Virus record (IMG/VR): IMGVR_UViG_3300013126_004149
Coordinates: 1-64,000 of that record
Origin: a virus
Length of the DNA: 64,000 nt
Direction: 5' to 3' (one strand)
A program made the translations under genes and the position numbers. The notes beneath the pieces were generated by a model. The model ran no database searches. It saw only the letters and a list, made by a program, of their open reading frames with translations, and was not told the DNA's origin. This document shows, piece by piece, positions 50,953-58,782 of the stretch (its first letter is position 1; each line of letters opens with the position of its first letter).

Positions 50953-51299
50953 ACAATTGTTTGTATAACCTCTGGTTTTTCAACAATTGGTTTTTCAATT
51001 TCTTTTACTTTAACTTCTTTTTTTATAATTTTCTTCTCTATTTTAATTTCTTTTTTCTCTTTTTGACTTTCTTTTTGAGTTATTACCTGTGGAGTTAGGT
51101 TATTTTTTAGTTTATAATTTTCTTCTGATAATCTTTTAATTTCGGACAGGTATTCATCTGTTTCATTTTTAAGATATTTATAATCTTTCCATAGGTTATT
51201 GCATATGAAGGTCATAATAATAATAATTATTATCAGTATTCCTCTCCAAGTTTTATAAGTATCGATTACTTGGTTTCTGTTATAGTTATAATTTTTCAT
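50937..51299 (-). CDS. single-pass membrane protein with coiled coil, 120 aa
   Basis: A hydrophobic segment of Ile/Met/Phe at about residues 21-34 follows a basic, Tyr/Asn-rich N-terminus. Then comes a probable coiled coil (YLSEIKRLSEENYKLKNNL) and a Lys/Glu/Ile/Val-rich tail. This topology is seen in inner-membrane spanins, but also in many phage membrane proteins. It lies just downstream of the clamp gene (11 nt) on the same strand. Confidence 0.55.
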   Translation of the reverse strand: MKNYNYNRNQVIDTYKTWRGILIIIIIIMTFICNNLWKDYKYLKNETDEYLSEIKRLSEENYKLKNNLTPQVITQKESQKEKKEIKIEKKIIKKEVKVKEIEKPIVEKPEVIQTIVQDSL

Positions 51300-51310
51300 A
51301 TTATTAAAAT

Positions 51311-52099
51311 TTAAATATCTTCATCAGTCCAGTCCTGCTCGAAGCTGAGCATCAAATTTGATTCTCTGTCTTTGATTAGCATGAAATTATCGAATATGTT
51401 AAATATTATTTCATTTTCATCATTTATAGAGTTTAGGAATCTTTTGTTTAAAACAAGGTTGGTTGTTTTGTCTTCATTTATATCATCTATATCTAATTCC
51501 CATGTGGAAGTTTCTAGTATTTTAACTTTTCCATCTTTAACATTGATATTTAATAATTTTGTTCCATTGATGGAAGATAGTTTTTTTATATCAGTGAAGT
51601 CTTCTTTTGATATTTTAAAGGACCATCTTTTATTTTTAATATCTAGTCCTTTTTCCAGTGATATTTTATTCATATCTCTAATTTCATAATGTTCTCCAGT
51701 TAGTAGGTTTATTTTTAATTTACCTCCTGATATTTGTATGGTTCTTGCGTCCATAACATCATCATTATCTGGATTTTGTTTATATGATATTTCGAATGTA
51801 ATTTTATCATTAGATTTAAGGAATTCTAAATTTTTAACAAATTTTTTACCTTCAATAACTACTATATCGAATGTATTTTCGAGATCTTCATTTAGCACAA
51901 ATAGTTCATTTGTTTTAAATATATAGTTTTTAAAGGCTAGAACTGCTGCTTTACCTAGTACTGAGTAGGCTAGTATATCATTATTATCTATTTTAATTTT
52001 TAGAGTTGGTGATATTTTTGTTAGGTCTTCTAGTTTATCAACAAAATCTACAAATTTATCTTTATTTACTTTAAATTTTATCTTTTTAGTAGTGCTCAT
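51311..52099 (-). CDS. sliding clamp, gp45-like
   Basis: 262 aa. The order of short beta strands and charged loops (FVDFVDKLEDLTKISPTLKI, ILAYSVLGKAAVLAFKNY at the N-terminus; DNFMLIKDRESNLMLSFEQDW at the end) resembles T4 gp45-type clamps, which are poorly conserved in sequence. Length (T4 gp45 is 228 aa) and position near the polymerase gene agree. It would form a ring on DNA that holds polymerase and also activates late transcription in T4. The match is by pattern, not by a signature, so moderate confidence. Confidence 0.6.
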   Translation of the reverse strand: MSTTKKIKFKVNKDKFVDFVDKLEDLTKISPTLKIKIDNNDILAYSVLGKAAVLAFKNYIFKTNELFVLNEDLENTFDIVVIEGKKFVKNLEFLKSNDKITFEISYKQNPDNDDVMDARTIQISGGKLKINLLTGEHYEIRDMNKISLEKGLDIKNKRWSFKISKEDFTDIKKLSSINGTKLLNINVKDGKVKILETSTWELDIDDINEDKTTNLVLNKRFLNSINDENEIIFNIFDNFMLIKDRESNLMLSFEQDWTDEDI

Positions 52100-52163
52100 A
52101 ATTGTATTTATATTCTACATGATATATGTTAAAAAGAAGATTTTGTTTATTAATATATAGTAT

Positions 52164-52904
52164 ATGATTAAAAAATGGAAAGTGTTTAATGAGGAGTTAA
52201 TTTTGAACTCGCCTAGTTTAATTGATGCTAAAATGCAGGAATTGAATGATTTGGTTAGGAGTATTGGTGATGAGAATTCTTCCAGTATGATATATGAATG
52301 GGAGAATAAGGATGATCATCATTTGATTATTAACTTCACTAAAGATGATTTATCTATAAGATATGAGTTCAACATTGATGACCTTTATATTTCAAAATTT
52401 GCAGGTGATGTTATTGATTTTGAGAAGTCGGTTGAATCTGTTGATGAAGGTTTAGATATAATAGAAGGTGATATTCATTTAATATTGGATATATCTGAAA
52501 AAATAAATAATAGTAAAATGAGAGTAATTAAAGAGTTTAAGAATTTTAGTCCAAATCCAGAGGATAGGTTTCCTCAATTAGATGATGTTGAATCTAATAA
52601 TGATGAATTAGAGAGAGAAGAAATGGAAGAACCTCTTGAGGTTATTTCTGGATTCGAAAAAGATGAGTTAGAGGATATGCCTGATGAAGAATTAGAGGAT
52701 ATGTATTCAGCATTAGAAAAAGATGTTGAAAAAAGAAATGAAGGTTTTATCAAAACTTTTGAAAGTTTTAATGAAGATGCTAGTATTCATATACCATCAA
52801 ATTATAGTGGTGTAAATGATGATGATGAGATACCTACAGATGTAATTCTTGATGAATTGAATTATGCAATTAGTTTAGATAATGATGAAGGTAATAGAGA
52901 TTAA
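52164..52904 (+). CDS. acidic protein with three leader-like motifs, 246 aa
   Basis: The N-terminus MIKKWKVFNEELILNS, an internal MRVIKEFKNFSPNPED (residues 119-134) and FIKTFESFNEDASIH (195-209) are three copies of the K..K.F..FNE pattern in one protein. Segments between are acidic (EELEDMPDEELEDMY). If the motif marks a processing site, the protein would be cut in three, as head-core proteins are in T4. No enzyme domain seen. AT motif TATTAATATATAGTAT ends next to the ATG, terminator downstream. Confidence 0.65.
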   Translation: MIKKWKVFNEELILNSPSLIDAKMQELNDLVRSIGDENSSSMIYEWENKDDHHLIINFTKDDLSIRYEFNIDDLYISKFAGDVIDFEKSVESVDEGLDIIEGDIHLILDISEKINNSKMRVIKEFKNFSPNPEDRFPQLDDVESNNDELEREEMEEPLEVISGFEKDELEDMPDEELEDMYSALEKDVEKRNEGFIKTFESFNEDASIHIPSNYSGVNDDDEIPTDVILDELNYAISLDNDEGNRD

Positions 52905-52908
52905 TTAT

Positions 52909-52943
52909 TAAAAAACCACTATTTTTAAAATAGTGGTTTTTCT
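52909..52943. terminator. bidirectional terminator
   Basis: AAAAACCACTATTTT (52911-52925) and AAAATAGTGGTTTTT (52927-52941), a 15-bp stem, related to the ACCACTC family. Between the acidic protein and the converging aminotransferase. Confidence 0.85.
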
Positions 52944-54028
52944 TTTGAGAACATCTTATCAAAATATTCTTTGAATAATTCGTGTCTAACAGCCACTGAT
53001 ATTCTGCTACAATTTTCATGTTCTCTTTTTTTCATATTTGCAAAATTATTAAGAGGAACGCTAGATATTCTCCAATTTAACAATTGTTCATATCCAACAT
53101 TAATAACAGCAAATGGTCCAATTGGTCTTTGTGTATAGTTATCAAATAAGAGGTTATTATCTTCTAAATAATCTATATTCTTTTTAATATTTTCAATTGT
53201 TTCATTTTTATAATTCTCTACTACTTTTTTATCATCTAATAATTTTGATATAACATATTGTGGTAAAATAGAAGTAGAATTCCATTTATAAAGTGCTTTT
53301 GTTCTTAAAACTTTAAATAGTGTTTTGTTTTTTGTTGCTATATAACCAACTCTATATCCAGACAATCCCAATGATTTAGAAAAAGAACTAACTAATATTA
53401 CATTATCATGTAATGATTCTACAAGACCATCATCTCCTTTATTAAAAAGATGGTAATATGGCAGATCTAATATAACAGTTGTATTATTTTCTTTTGTCCA
53501 ATTAAGAAAATCTTTTATAGTTTCTAAACTTGGTGTATATCCAGTTGGGTTTGATGGATAACAAAGCATAACTATACCATCTTTTCTATGTTTATAAGAA
53601 TCTATAAATGGTTTCAAATCGAAATCATCAAAAGTGTATATTTTTTTATTATGTGTTTTTAATATCTTATTCCAAGATCCCCAATGGAAATTAGGTATAT
53701 AAACATTCTCATCACCTAATGAATTAATAATTAAGTCTAGAGCTGCCATTCCACCTGGTGTTACTATAACTTGGTGATTTTCTAAATTAAAATTATCTTT
53801 TATTTTTTTTACCAATTCTGGGTATCCATCGTTACCTGTGTATTGTTGTAATTTTGGATCGTTAAAATTTAATTTTAAATTTAAGGAATTGATATCTATA
53901 TTTGTGACATCCATAACTCCTCTGTGTAATTTTAAGTATTTAAGTCCTGATTCTTCTTCTAATTTCTGGACATCTTCACCTATTTTAACTATTGATGAAT
54001 AGGTTACATTTATTTCTGGTATATTCAT
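52925..54028 (-). CDS. PLP-dependent aminotransferase, fold type I
   Basis: 367 aa. YTGNDGYPELVKKI, PGGMAALDLII, CYPSNPTGYTPS, ILDLPYYHLF (Asp that holds the pyridine ring) and SFSKSLGLSGYRVGYI (Lys that binds PLP, about residue 225) are in correct order for class I/II aminotransferases. The C-terminal Arg that binds substrate may be that in SRISVAVRH. It moves an amino group between an amino acid and a 2-oxo acid; the substrate is unclear. It is not a SerC-type enzyme by motif. Coupled to the upstream 118-aa gene by a 4-nt overlap. Confidence 0.85.
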   Translation of the reverse strand: MNIPEINVTYSSIVKIGEDVQKLEEESGLKYLKLHRGVMDVTNIDINSLNLKLNFNDPKLQQYTGNDGYPELVKKIKDNFNLENHQVIVTPGGMAALDLIINSLGDENVYIPNFHWGSWNKILKTHNKKIYTFDDFDLKPFIDSYKHRKDGIVMLCYPSNPTGYTPSLETIKDFLNWTKENNTTVILDLPYYHLFNKGDDGLVESLHDNVILVSSFSKSLGLSGYRVGYIATKNKTLFKVLRTKALYKWNSTSILPQYVISKLLDDKKVVENYKNETIENIKKNIDYLEDNNLLFDNYTQRPIGPFAVINVGYEQLLNWRISSVPLNNFANMKKREHENCSRISVAVRHELFKEYFDKMFSKEKPLF

Positions 54029-54381
54029 AATAAATCTGGTATATTTTCTTGTAAAAATTTTTGTATTGTTTTTAATTTATTCAAAGATGTATTTACATCT
54101 AATTGTATTCTCCACTTTTTTATTTCATTATCTTTATCTTCTGGTATTTCTTGAACCACTAATTCCAATTTATCTTCGGATATTGGTTCAAATAGCAAAT
54201 CATCACCATTATTTGCTTTTAACATATCATCAAAAGACATATTTGTTTTTCCACCATTTATTGGATTTTCGATTATATAATTACCTTCTTCATTAGGTGT
54301 AAAAATATGACCTGCATCATATATTTTCACTTTATCAAAAAAGTCTTCTAAATACCAATCATTTTTTAATCTAAATTTCAT
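54025..54381 (-). CDS. hypothetical protein, 118 aa
   Basis: Not recognised. Soluble: MKFRLKNDWYLEDFFDKVKI at the start, a DAGHIFTPNEEGNYII beta stretch and a C-terminal helix. Its TGA/ATG overlap with the aminotransferase gene (4 nt) points to a common transcript and possibly common function, but no domain supports this. Confidence 0.55.
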   Translation of the reverse strand: MKFRLKNDWYLEDFFDKVKIYDAGHIFTPNEEGNYIIENPINGGKTNMSFDDMLKANNGDDLLFEPISEDKLELVVQEIPEDKDNEIKKWRIQLDVNTSLNKLKTIQKFLQENIPDLL

Positions 54382-54448
54382 AAAGATTATATATTTTTTC
54401 CTAACTTTGTTTCCTAAACAATAATTGTTATTTATTATATAAAAATCT

Positions 54449-55540
54449 ATGAAAGTAAATGAAAAATTTTTAGAAGAGTATTTAAACTCTAATGCACCGA
54501 CAGGCTTCGAGTGTGAGCTTGGTGGACAAGGCGTATGGGTAGACTATCTTAAACAATTTGTTGATAAGGTAGAAATTGATAACTATGGTACCGCATATGG
54601 TGTTATGGGTAATTTAGAATCTGATTTTAAAGTTGTAATTGAAGCCCATGCTGACGAGATCAGTTGGTTTGTAAAATATATTGACTCCAAAGGATTTATT
54701 AAAGTTACAAGAAATGGTGGATCTGATGCACAAATTGCACCTTCAATGAGAGTTGTATTATGGGGTGATAAAGGACCAGTAGATGGTGTTTTTGGACATC
54801 CTGCAATTCATATCTCATATCGTAAAAAAGATGTAGATATGGATTCTATTTTTATCGATGTGGGTGCTTCTAGTAAGAAAGAAGTGATTGATATGGGTAT
54901 TAACATTGGAACTGTTATCACATTTAAAGATGGTTTCATGAAATTAGGTGAGAATTTTTATGCAGGTAGAGCACTTGATAACAGAATTGGTGGTTTCATG
55001 ATTGCAGAGGTTGCAAGGAGATTAAAAGAAAAAGGTAAAAAATTACCATTTAAACTTTATATTGTGAATTCTGTTCAGGAAGAAGTTGGTTTATGTGGGG
55101 CTACTATGATCACTGAAACTATTAAACCTAATATTGCTATCATAACAGATGTTTGCCATGAAACTTCAGCACCATGTTACACACCAAGTAAAGAAGGTGA
55201 TAATGTAGCTGGTGGGGGTGGTGTTATTACAAGAGCTCCGGCTGTTCATAATATTTTAAGAAAATTAGTATTGGATACTGCTACTAAAAAAGAAATTCCA
55301 TTTCAATTGGCAGCAAGTTCAAGATCAACTGGAACAGATACAGATGCTTTTGCTTTCTCTAATGGTGGCGTTCCATCTGTTTTGATATCATTGGCTCTCC
55401 GTTACATGCACACAACAACTGAAAGCTGCCATAAAGATGATGTTAAGAATGTAATTAAGTTAATCTATCACACTCTATTAAATATTGAAGAGAATCACAA
55501 CTTCAAATATGAAATGGGATCTTATCACAAATCATATTAA
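54449..55540 (+). CDS. M42-family metallo-aminopeptidase
   Basis: 363 aa. Metal ligands in order: IEAHADEISW (His, with the Asp after it), RALDNRIGG (bridging Asp), VQEEVG (general base Glu and ligand Glu), TDVCHE (Asp) and YMHTTTES (His). This is the full set for di-zinc/cobalt M42 peptidases (PepA/FrvX/TET type), which remove N-terminal residues from peptides. The codon use in the first 30 codons is richer in G/C than in neighbouring genes, hinting at recent acquisition from a bacterium. Single-gene unit with own AT motif and terminator. Confidence 0.9.
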   Translation: MKVNEKFLEEYLNSNAPTGFECELGGQGVWVDYLKQFVDKVEIDNYGTAYGVMGNLESDFKVVIEAHADEISWFVKYIDSKGFIKVTRNGGSDAQIAPSMRVVLWGDKGPVDGVFGHPAIHISYRKKDVDMDSIFIDVGASSKKEVIDMGINIGTVITFKDGFMKLGENFYAGRALDNRIGGFMIAEVARRLKEKGKKLPFKLYIVNSVQEEVGLCGATMITETIKPNIAIITDVCHETSAPCYTPSKEGDNVAGGGGVITRAPAVHNILRKLVLDTATKKEIPFQLAASSRSTGTDTDAFAFSNGGVPSVLISLALRYMHTTTESCHKDDVKNVIKLIYHTLLNIEENHNFKYEMGSYHKSY

Positions 55541-55542
55541 AA

Positions 55543-55574
55543 CAAAAACCCACTCAATGAGTGGGTTTTTTTTA
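55543..55574. terminator. bidirectional terminator, CCCACTC stem
   Basis: AAAAACCCACTCA (55544-55556) and TGAGTGGGTTTTT (55558-55570). Between the M42 peptidase and the converging UvsY-like gene. Confidence 0.85.
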
Positions 55575-56078
55575 TCTACCTAAATAATTGAGTAATTCGG
55601 TCATATTTTTTATTGTATAACCAAAGCTTTCTAAATTTTTAACGGTGTCTCTTAGGAATGTTATATAACTCTCAATGAGTTCCAAACACCTATCATTTTC
55701 AGCGATATGTCCATCAATTAGAATTGCTTTTTCACCCATATTGGTTTTAACACCAAAGCTTGTTGCATAAAATATAAACTTATCTTGTCTAAGTTTTTTA
55801 ATTTTAGTTGTTTCTCTACTCCTTCTGTTTAAGAAGTAATTTATATTCTCGTTAATTGCTTGTTTAAATGAGAGAGCAATTGATTGGGCTTCTAATATAT
55901 CCTTTAGATTGGATGGGTTTGAAAGATCTACTGTAAGTACTTTAAAAAGTGGTTCTACATTTTTATTCCATTCAGCTCTTTTATCATTAAAAAACTCTTC
56001 TAATTTATCATTAGTTTCTCGGGCCTTTTGTATTCTGTCTAATTCTTCATTGTTATAAAGATTCATCTTCGTCATCAA
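55572..56078 (-). CDS. uvsY: UvsY-like recombination mediator
   Basis: 168 aa. The C-terminal half reads DKFIFYATSFGVKTNMGEKA, CLELIESYITFLRDTVKNL and ends SFGYTIKNMTELLNYLGR; T4 UvsY ends with the comparable SRGFAIKHIQDM block after a similar helix. Residues 20-90 form long helices. UvsY loads UvsX recombinase onto ssDNA coated by gp32. No uvsX or gene 32 is seen in this window. Its start lies within the 3' end of the previous gene (26 nt overlap), so M5 could be the start. Confidence 0.55.
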   Translation of the reverse strand: MMTKMNLYNNEELDRIQKARETNDKLEEFFNDKRAEWNKNVEPLFKVLTVDLSNPSNLKDILEAQSIALSFKQAINENINYFLNRRSRETTKIKKLRQDKFIFYATSFGVKTNMGEKAILIDGHIAENDRCLELIESYITFLRDTVKNLESFGYTIKNMTELLNYLGR

Positions 56079-56493
56079 ATATTTTTTTCATTTTCCAATC
56101 TCTATGGAAATCTTTCCTATAACAACTAGAAAATGTAGTTTCTATCATTTCATCGATATCTCTATCATATATATTATTTAAATGATCTTCTATGATTTGG
56201 CTCCATTTATTTACTAAATCTATATCTTCATCTATAATTGTTTTATTACCTATTGCGTTAATACATTCATTTCGATTATCTATATGTATGGTTATTGCAT
56301 TCCCATAGTTTAATTTAAATGGTAATCTATAGATAGAATTTGATTTTAAATCTTCATCTTCTTCTGGTTTTTCGTCTATTTCAAATTTGATATAGTAGTT
56401 TCTATATCCATATTTTTTATCTTTGGATATGGATATTCTATCATCATTTTTTCTTTCCCAGAGAAATTCTATTAATTCATCAATTTTTTTCAT
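56053..56493 (-). CDS. hypothetical protein, 146 aa
   Basis: Not recognised. The start MKKIDELIEFLWERKNDDRI is followed by an alpha/beta body, and the end FHRDWKMKKIFDDEDE is similar to the end FIRDYKLEKILDNEKN of the next gene upstream, so the two may share a tail by duplication. Overlaps its upstream neighbour by 14 nt and its downstream one by 26 nt. Confidence 0.55.
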   Translation of the reverse strand: MKKIDELIEFLWERKNDDRISISKDKKYGYRNYYIKFEIDEKPEEDEDLKSNSIYRLPFKLNYGNAITIHIDNRNECINAIGNKTIIDEDIDLVNKWSQIIEDHLNNIYDRDIDEMIETTFSSCYRKDFHRDWKMKKIFDDEDESL

Positions 56494-56734
56494 TGTCTAA
56501 TATTTTTTCTAATTTATAATCACGGATAAATTTTTTAACGTCGATATCGACATCACTATCAAACTCAATTGAATTTAGAATATTATTCATATGTTCAGAT
56601 ATTTTATCTATATCTTCAATTGGATTGAATTTAAATGTCTTAATTCCTTTTGATAGGTGATAAAATTTTATCCAATGGTCAGTCATATAATCAATATACT
56701 CCTTTATCTGTTCTATTCGTTCGTTATTATCCAT
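56480..56734 (-). CDS. hypothetical protein, 84 aa
   Basis: Not recognised. All-helical and acidic, with the C-terminal tail FIRDYKLEKILDNEKN shared with the next gene. First gene of a group of three overlapping genes on - ending with the UvsY-like gene. Confidence 0.55.
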   Translation of the reverse strand: MDNNERIEQIKEYIDYMTDHWIKFYHLSKGIKTFKFNPIEDIDKISEHMNNILNSIEFDSDVDIDVKKFIRDYKLEKILDNEKN

Positions 56735-56767
56735 ATTAATTCTATATGGATATTTGTTTATAGTTTA

Positions 56768-56800
56768 CAAAAAAACCTCTCAAATTGAGAGGTTTTTGTT
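56768..56800. terminator. bidirectional terminator-like hairpin
   Basis: AAAAACCTCTCAA (56771-56783) and TTGAGAGGTTTTT (56785-56797). It lies after the L,D-transpeptidase-like gene (- strand) and before the 84-aa gene's upstream region, so it chiefly ends the former. Confidence 0.85.
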
Positions 56801-57412
56801 TTATTTTATATCTTTACTTTCTAATAGTGTATATGTAAATGAGTTACCATGAATTTTTGCAGCTTTTTTACAAATTTTCATAAATTCATCAAAATCTTTT
56901 ACTCGTTTAAATACTTGACATCCCGCCGACCAATTTTCCACCCAAGTTGAATCTTGTCCAGCTTTATGAATATTTATACCATAAATACCTTCAGTTATTT
57001 TATCTTCATCATATTCTAAATCGAGATCACTATCTCTATATACTTTGACCTTACCTAATCTTTGGCAAAGAGCTTCGTATTTACCTTGGTGTTTATCTAT
57101 TTTCCAAGTTGATCTATATTGTCCTGCGACTAATCTAGCACAACCACCAGTTATTCCCATTTTTTTCCACTCTAGCATAGATTTTTTACCAGGGTCAGTT
57201 GTATTCATCCAGCAATAAAATTGCCAAACTCCTTTTTCATCTTTAAATGATATAGTTAAGTGATCATCAAAAACGTTAGTTACTTTTTGTCCTGTTGATG
57301 AATTTCTAATACCTACAATATTTACATCATAGCTTTTGTTTGCTTTATCATCAAACCAAACATATCCTTTAGCTTTTACAGCTGTTTCAATTTGTTCTCT
57401 TGTATAAGACAT
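56801..57412 (-). CDS. L,D-transpeptidase-like protein, 203 aa
   Basis: The C-terminal ~120 residues have STWKIDKHQGKYEALCQRLG, VYRDSDLD, GIYGINIHKAG and NWSAGCQVF. A His in an I-N-I-H-x-x-G strand followed after ~15 residues by S-x-G-C is the catalytic pattern of YkuD-type L,D-transpeptidases, enzymes that act on peptidoglycan stem peptides. The same domain is fused to the tail hub (24887-28831) and, degraded, to a tail protein (15555-17483). The N-terminal 75 residues are a separate beta-rich domain. It could be a virion-bound or lytic wall enzyme. No signal peptide. Confidence 0.6.
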   Translation of the reverse strand: MSYTREQIETAVKAKGYVWFDDKANKSYDVNIVGIRNSSTGQKVTNVFDDHLTISFKDEKGVWQFYCWMNTTDPGKKSMLEWKKMGITGGCARLVAGQYRSTWKIDKHQGKYEALCQRLGKVKVYRDSDLDLEYDEDKITEGIYGINIHKAGQDSTWVENWSAGCQVFKRVKDFDEFMKICKKAAKIHGNSFTYTLLESKDIK

Positions 57413-57441
57413 ACTTTTTTATTTATTTTTTATTTGAATGA

Positions 57442-57783
57442 TTACTGAAAATCTTCAAATCCTTTTACATTATCATCTTCCCCAGATGATTCTGTTCCAT
57501 CTAATAATTTGTTTTCAGTTTCTTCACCAGTTTTATTACCAGCTAAGAAATTAAAAACATGTTCTATATTTTCAGTTGCAACTGAAATGTGATCTGATGC
57601 CCAATCATGTTCTGTTAAAATTGAATCTAATTCATTCTCATTCATTTCCAACATTTCATCAACTAATCTTTTAATAGTTTGTAAGTTTCCAAAAAACATA
57701 TAATTTTTAGTTTCTTGGTGTTCTCCAATCCAATTTTCAGAATTCACTCTGTTAAATGAATCAAAATTTTTAATATTATTCAT
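57442..57783 (-). CDS. hypothetical protein with leader-like N-terminus, 113 aa
   Basis: It starts MNNIKNFDSFNRVNSEN (leader-like), and the C-terminus VKGFEDFQ again has F..F. In the middle YMFFGNLQTIKRLVDEML and EHDWASDHISVATENIEHV look like a conserved helical domain, with EHDWA.DHI a possible metal or catalytic site. No name can be given. AT motif TTTTAATATATATAAC about 20-36 nt upstream, shared with the divergent gene at 57832. Confidence 0.6.
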   Translation of the reverse strand: MNNIKNFDSFNRVNSENWIGEHQETKNYMFFGNLQTIKRLVDEMLEMNENELDSILTEHDWASDHISVATENIEHVFNFLAGNKTGEETENKLLDGTESSGEDDNVKGFEDFQ

Positions 57784-57800
57784 AACAATTTTTATTTTTT

Positions 57801-57819
57801 GTTATATATATTAAAATTA
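57801..57819. promoter_or_regulatory. promoter-like AT motif, divergent
   Basis: GTTATATATATTAAAATTA on +, TTTTAATATATATAAC on -; it lies 18 nt from the - strand ATG (57783) and 13 nt from the + strand ATG (57832). Confidence 0.45.
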
Positions 57820-57831
57820 GAAATCTATTTT

Positions 57832-58311
57832 ATGAAGAAGATATTTAAAATAATTTCAAACTATACTCAGGAGCAAACAGAGGTAGGGTCTATTAGATTA
57901 ACTAGTGATGAGGTGGCTAAGGTTGAAAAAATACTTGATGAGAATGTTTTCCTAAAATATGATGGTAAAGTTTGCCATTGGGAAAGGGGTGATTTGATGT
58001 ATGCTATTATGATTACTGATGATGATGGTATTTCTGAAATGATGAGAATAGATAATAAGATGCATAAGGGTTTTGAGGGTTGGACTGAGTTTGAAGATAT
58101 AACTGAAGAAGTTCTTTATGATAAGTTTGATACATCTGTATTTGGTTTCTTTGAGAATGAAATGATATATGATTTTTTTATTTGGAGATCTCAAAATTTA
58201 ACAAAGGATGATGTTTTAGATAAGATATTAAAATGGGGTATAGATTCTTTAACTAAAAATGATAAGTTAGTTTTAGAAGATAAAAAAATGGTTTTACCTT
58301 TTGATATTTAA
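57832..58311 (+). CDS. hypothetical protein with LDKI motif, 159 aa
   Basis: Start chosen at ATG 57832 (MKKIFKIISNYTQEQTE), since the upstream in-frame ATG lies in the AT motif. The C-terminal VLDKILKWGIDSLTKNDKLVL is the LDKI..GI.SLT motif. The N-terminal 120 residues share their layout with the next gene (SLSREEEKKI; LTSDEVAKVEKIL), so the two are tandem paralogues. Function unknown. Confidence 0.6.
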   Translation: MKKIFKIISNYTQEQTEVGSIRLTSDEVAKVEKILDENVFLKYDGKVCHWERGDLMYAIMITDDDGISEMMRIDNKMHKGFEGWTEFEDITEEVLYDKFDTSVFGFFENEMIYDFFIWRSQNLTKDDVLDKILKWGIDSLTKNDKLVLEDKKMVLPFDI

Positions 58312-58348
58312 AATAATTTATTATATTTGTTAAACAAAAGATGAAAAG

Positions 58349-58744
58349 ATGAAAATATATAAAATATCAACAAATTTAACAGAAGAAAGAAATGAATATT
58401 TATCAGATAGTTTATCTAGAGAAGAAGAAAAGAAGATTTTTAGATATTTTGAAGATGGTAATATTTGTTATGATTTAGTAGAAGAAGATGGAACTATAAC
58501 TTCTTATTTTATGTGTAGTATAGAGGCTTTAGACTATGTAACATCTTTATTTCATAAATATGAAATTAAATTTAAAATTAATGATATTACAAATGATTTT
58601 TTAATTGGAAAGGTTAATATTGATGATAAAGATTTTCAAAATTATTTATTAGAGAATTTAGATATTGATACTATTTTAGATAAAATAAATGAATTTGGTA
58701 TTGGATCTTTAACTGAAGTTGATAAATCTATTTTAAATAAATAA
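58349..58744 (+). CDS. hypothetical protein with LDKI motif, 131 aa
   Basis: MKIYKISTNLTEERNEYLSD at the start resembles the start of the previous gene; the C-terminal TILDKINEFGIGSLTEVDKSIL is again the LDKI motif. Tandem paralogue, 37 nt downstream, followed directly by a terminator. Function unknown. Confidence 0.6.
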   Translation: MKIYKISTNLTEERNEYLSDSLSREEEKKIFRYFEDGNICYDLVEEDGTITSYFMCSIEALDYVTSLFHKYEIKFKINDITNDFLIGKVNIDDKDFQNYLLENLDIDTILDKINEFGIGSLTEVDKSILNK

Positions 58745-58779
58745 AAAAAAGAGATACATTATTGTATCTCTTTTTTTTT
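58743..58779. terminator. bidirectional terminator
   Basis: A-run plus GAGATACA (58751-58758), loop TTAT, TGTATCTC (58763-58770) plus T-run. Separates the LDKI pair from the converging 138-aa gene. Confidence 0.85.
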
Positions 58780-58782
58780 ATA

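Noticed and set aside
52925-54028. SerC (phosphoserine aminotransferase) completing serine synthesis with SerA
   Set aside because: The PLP lysine context SFSKSLGLSGYRVGY and the NPTG motif are those of class I/II aminotransferases, not of class V SerC.
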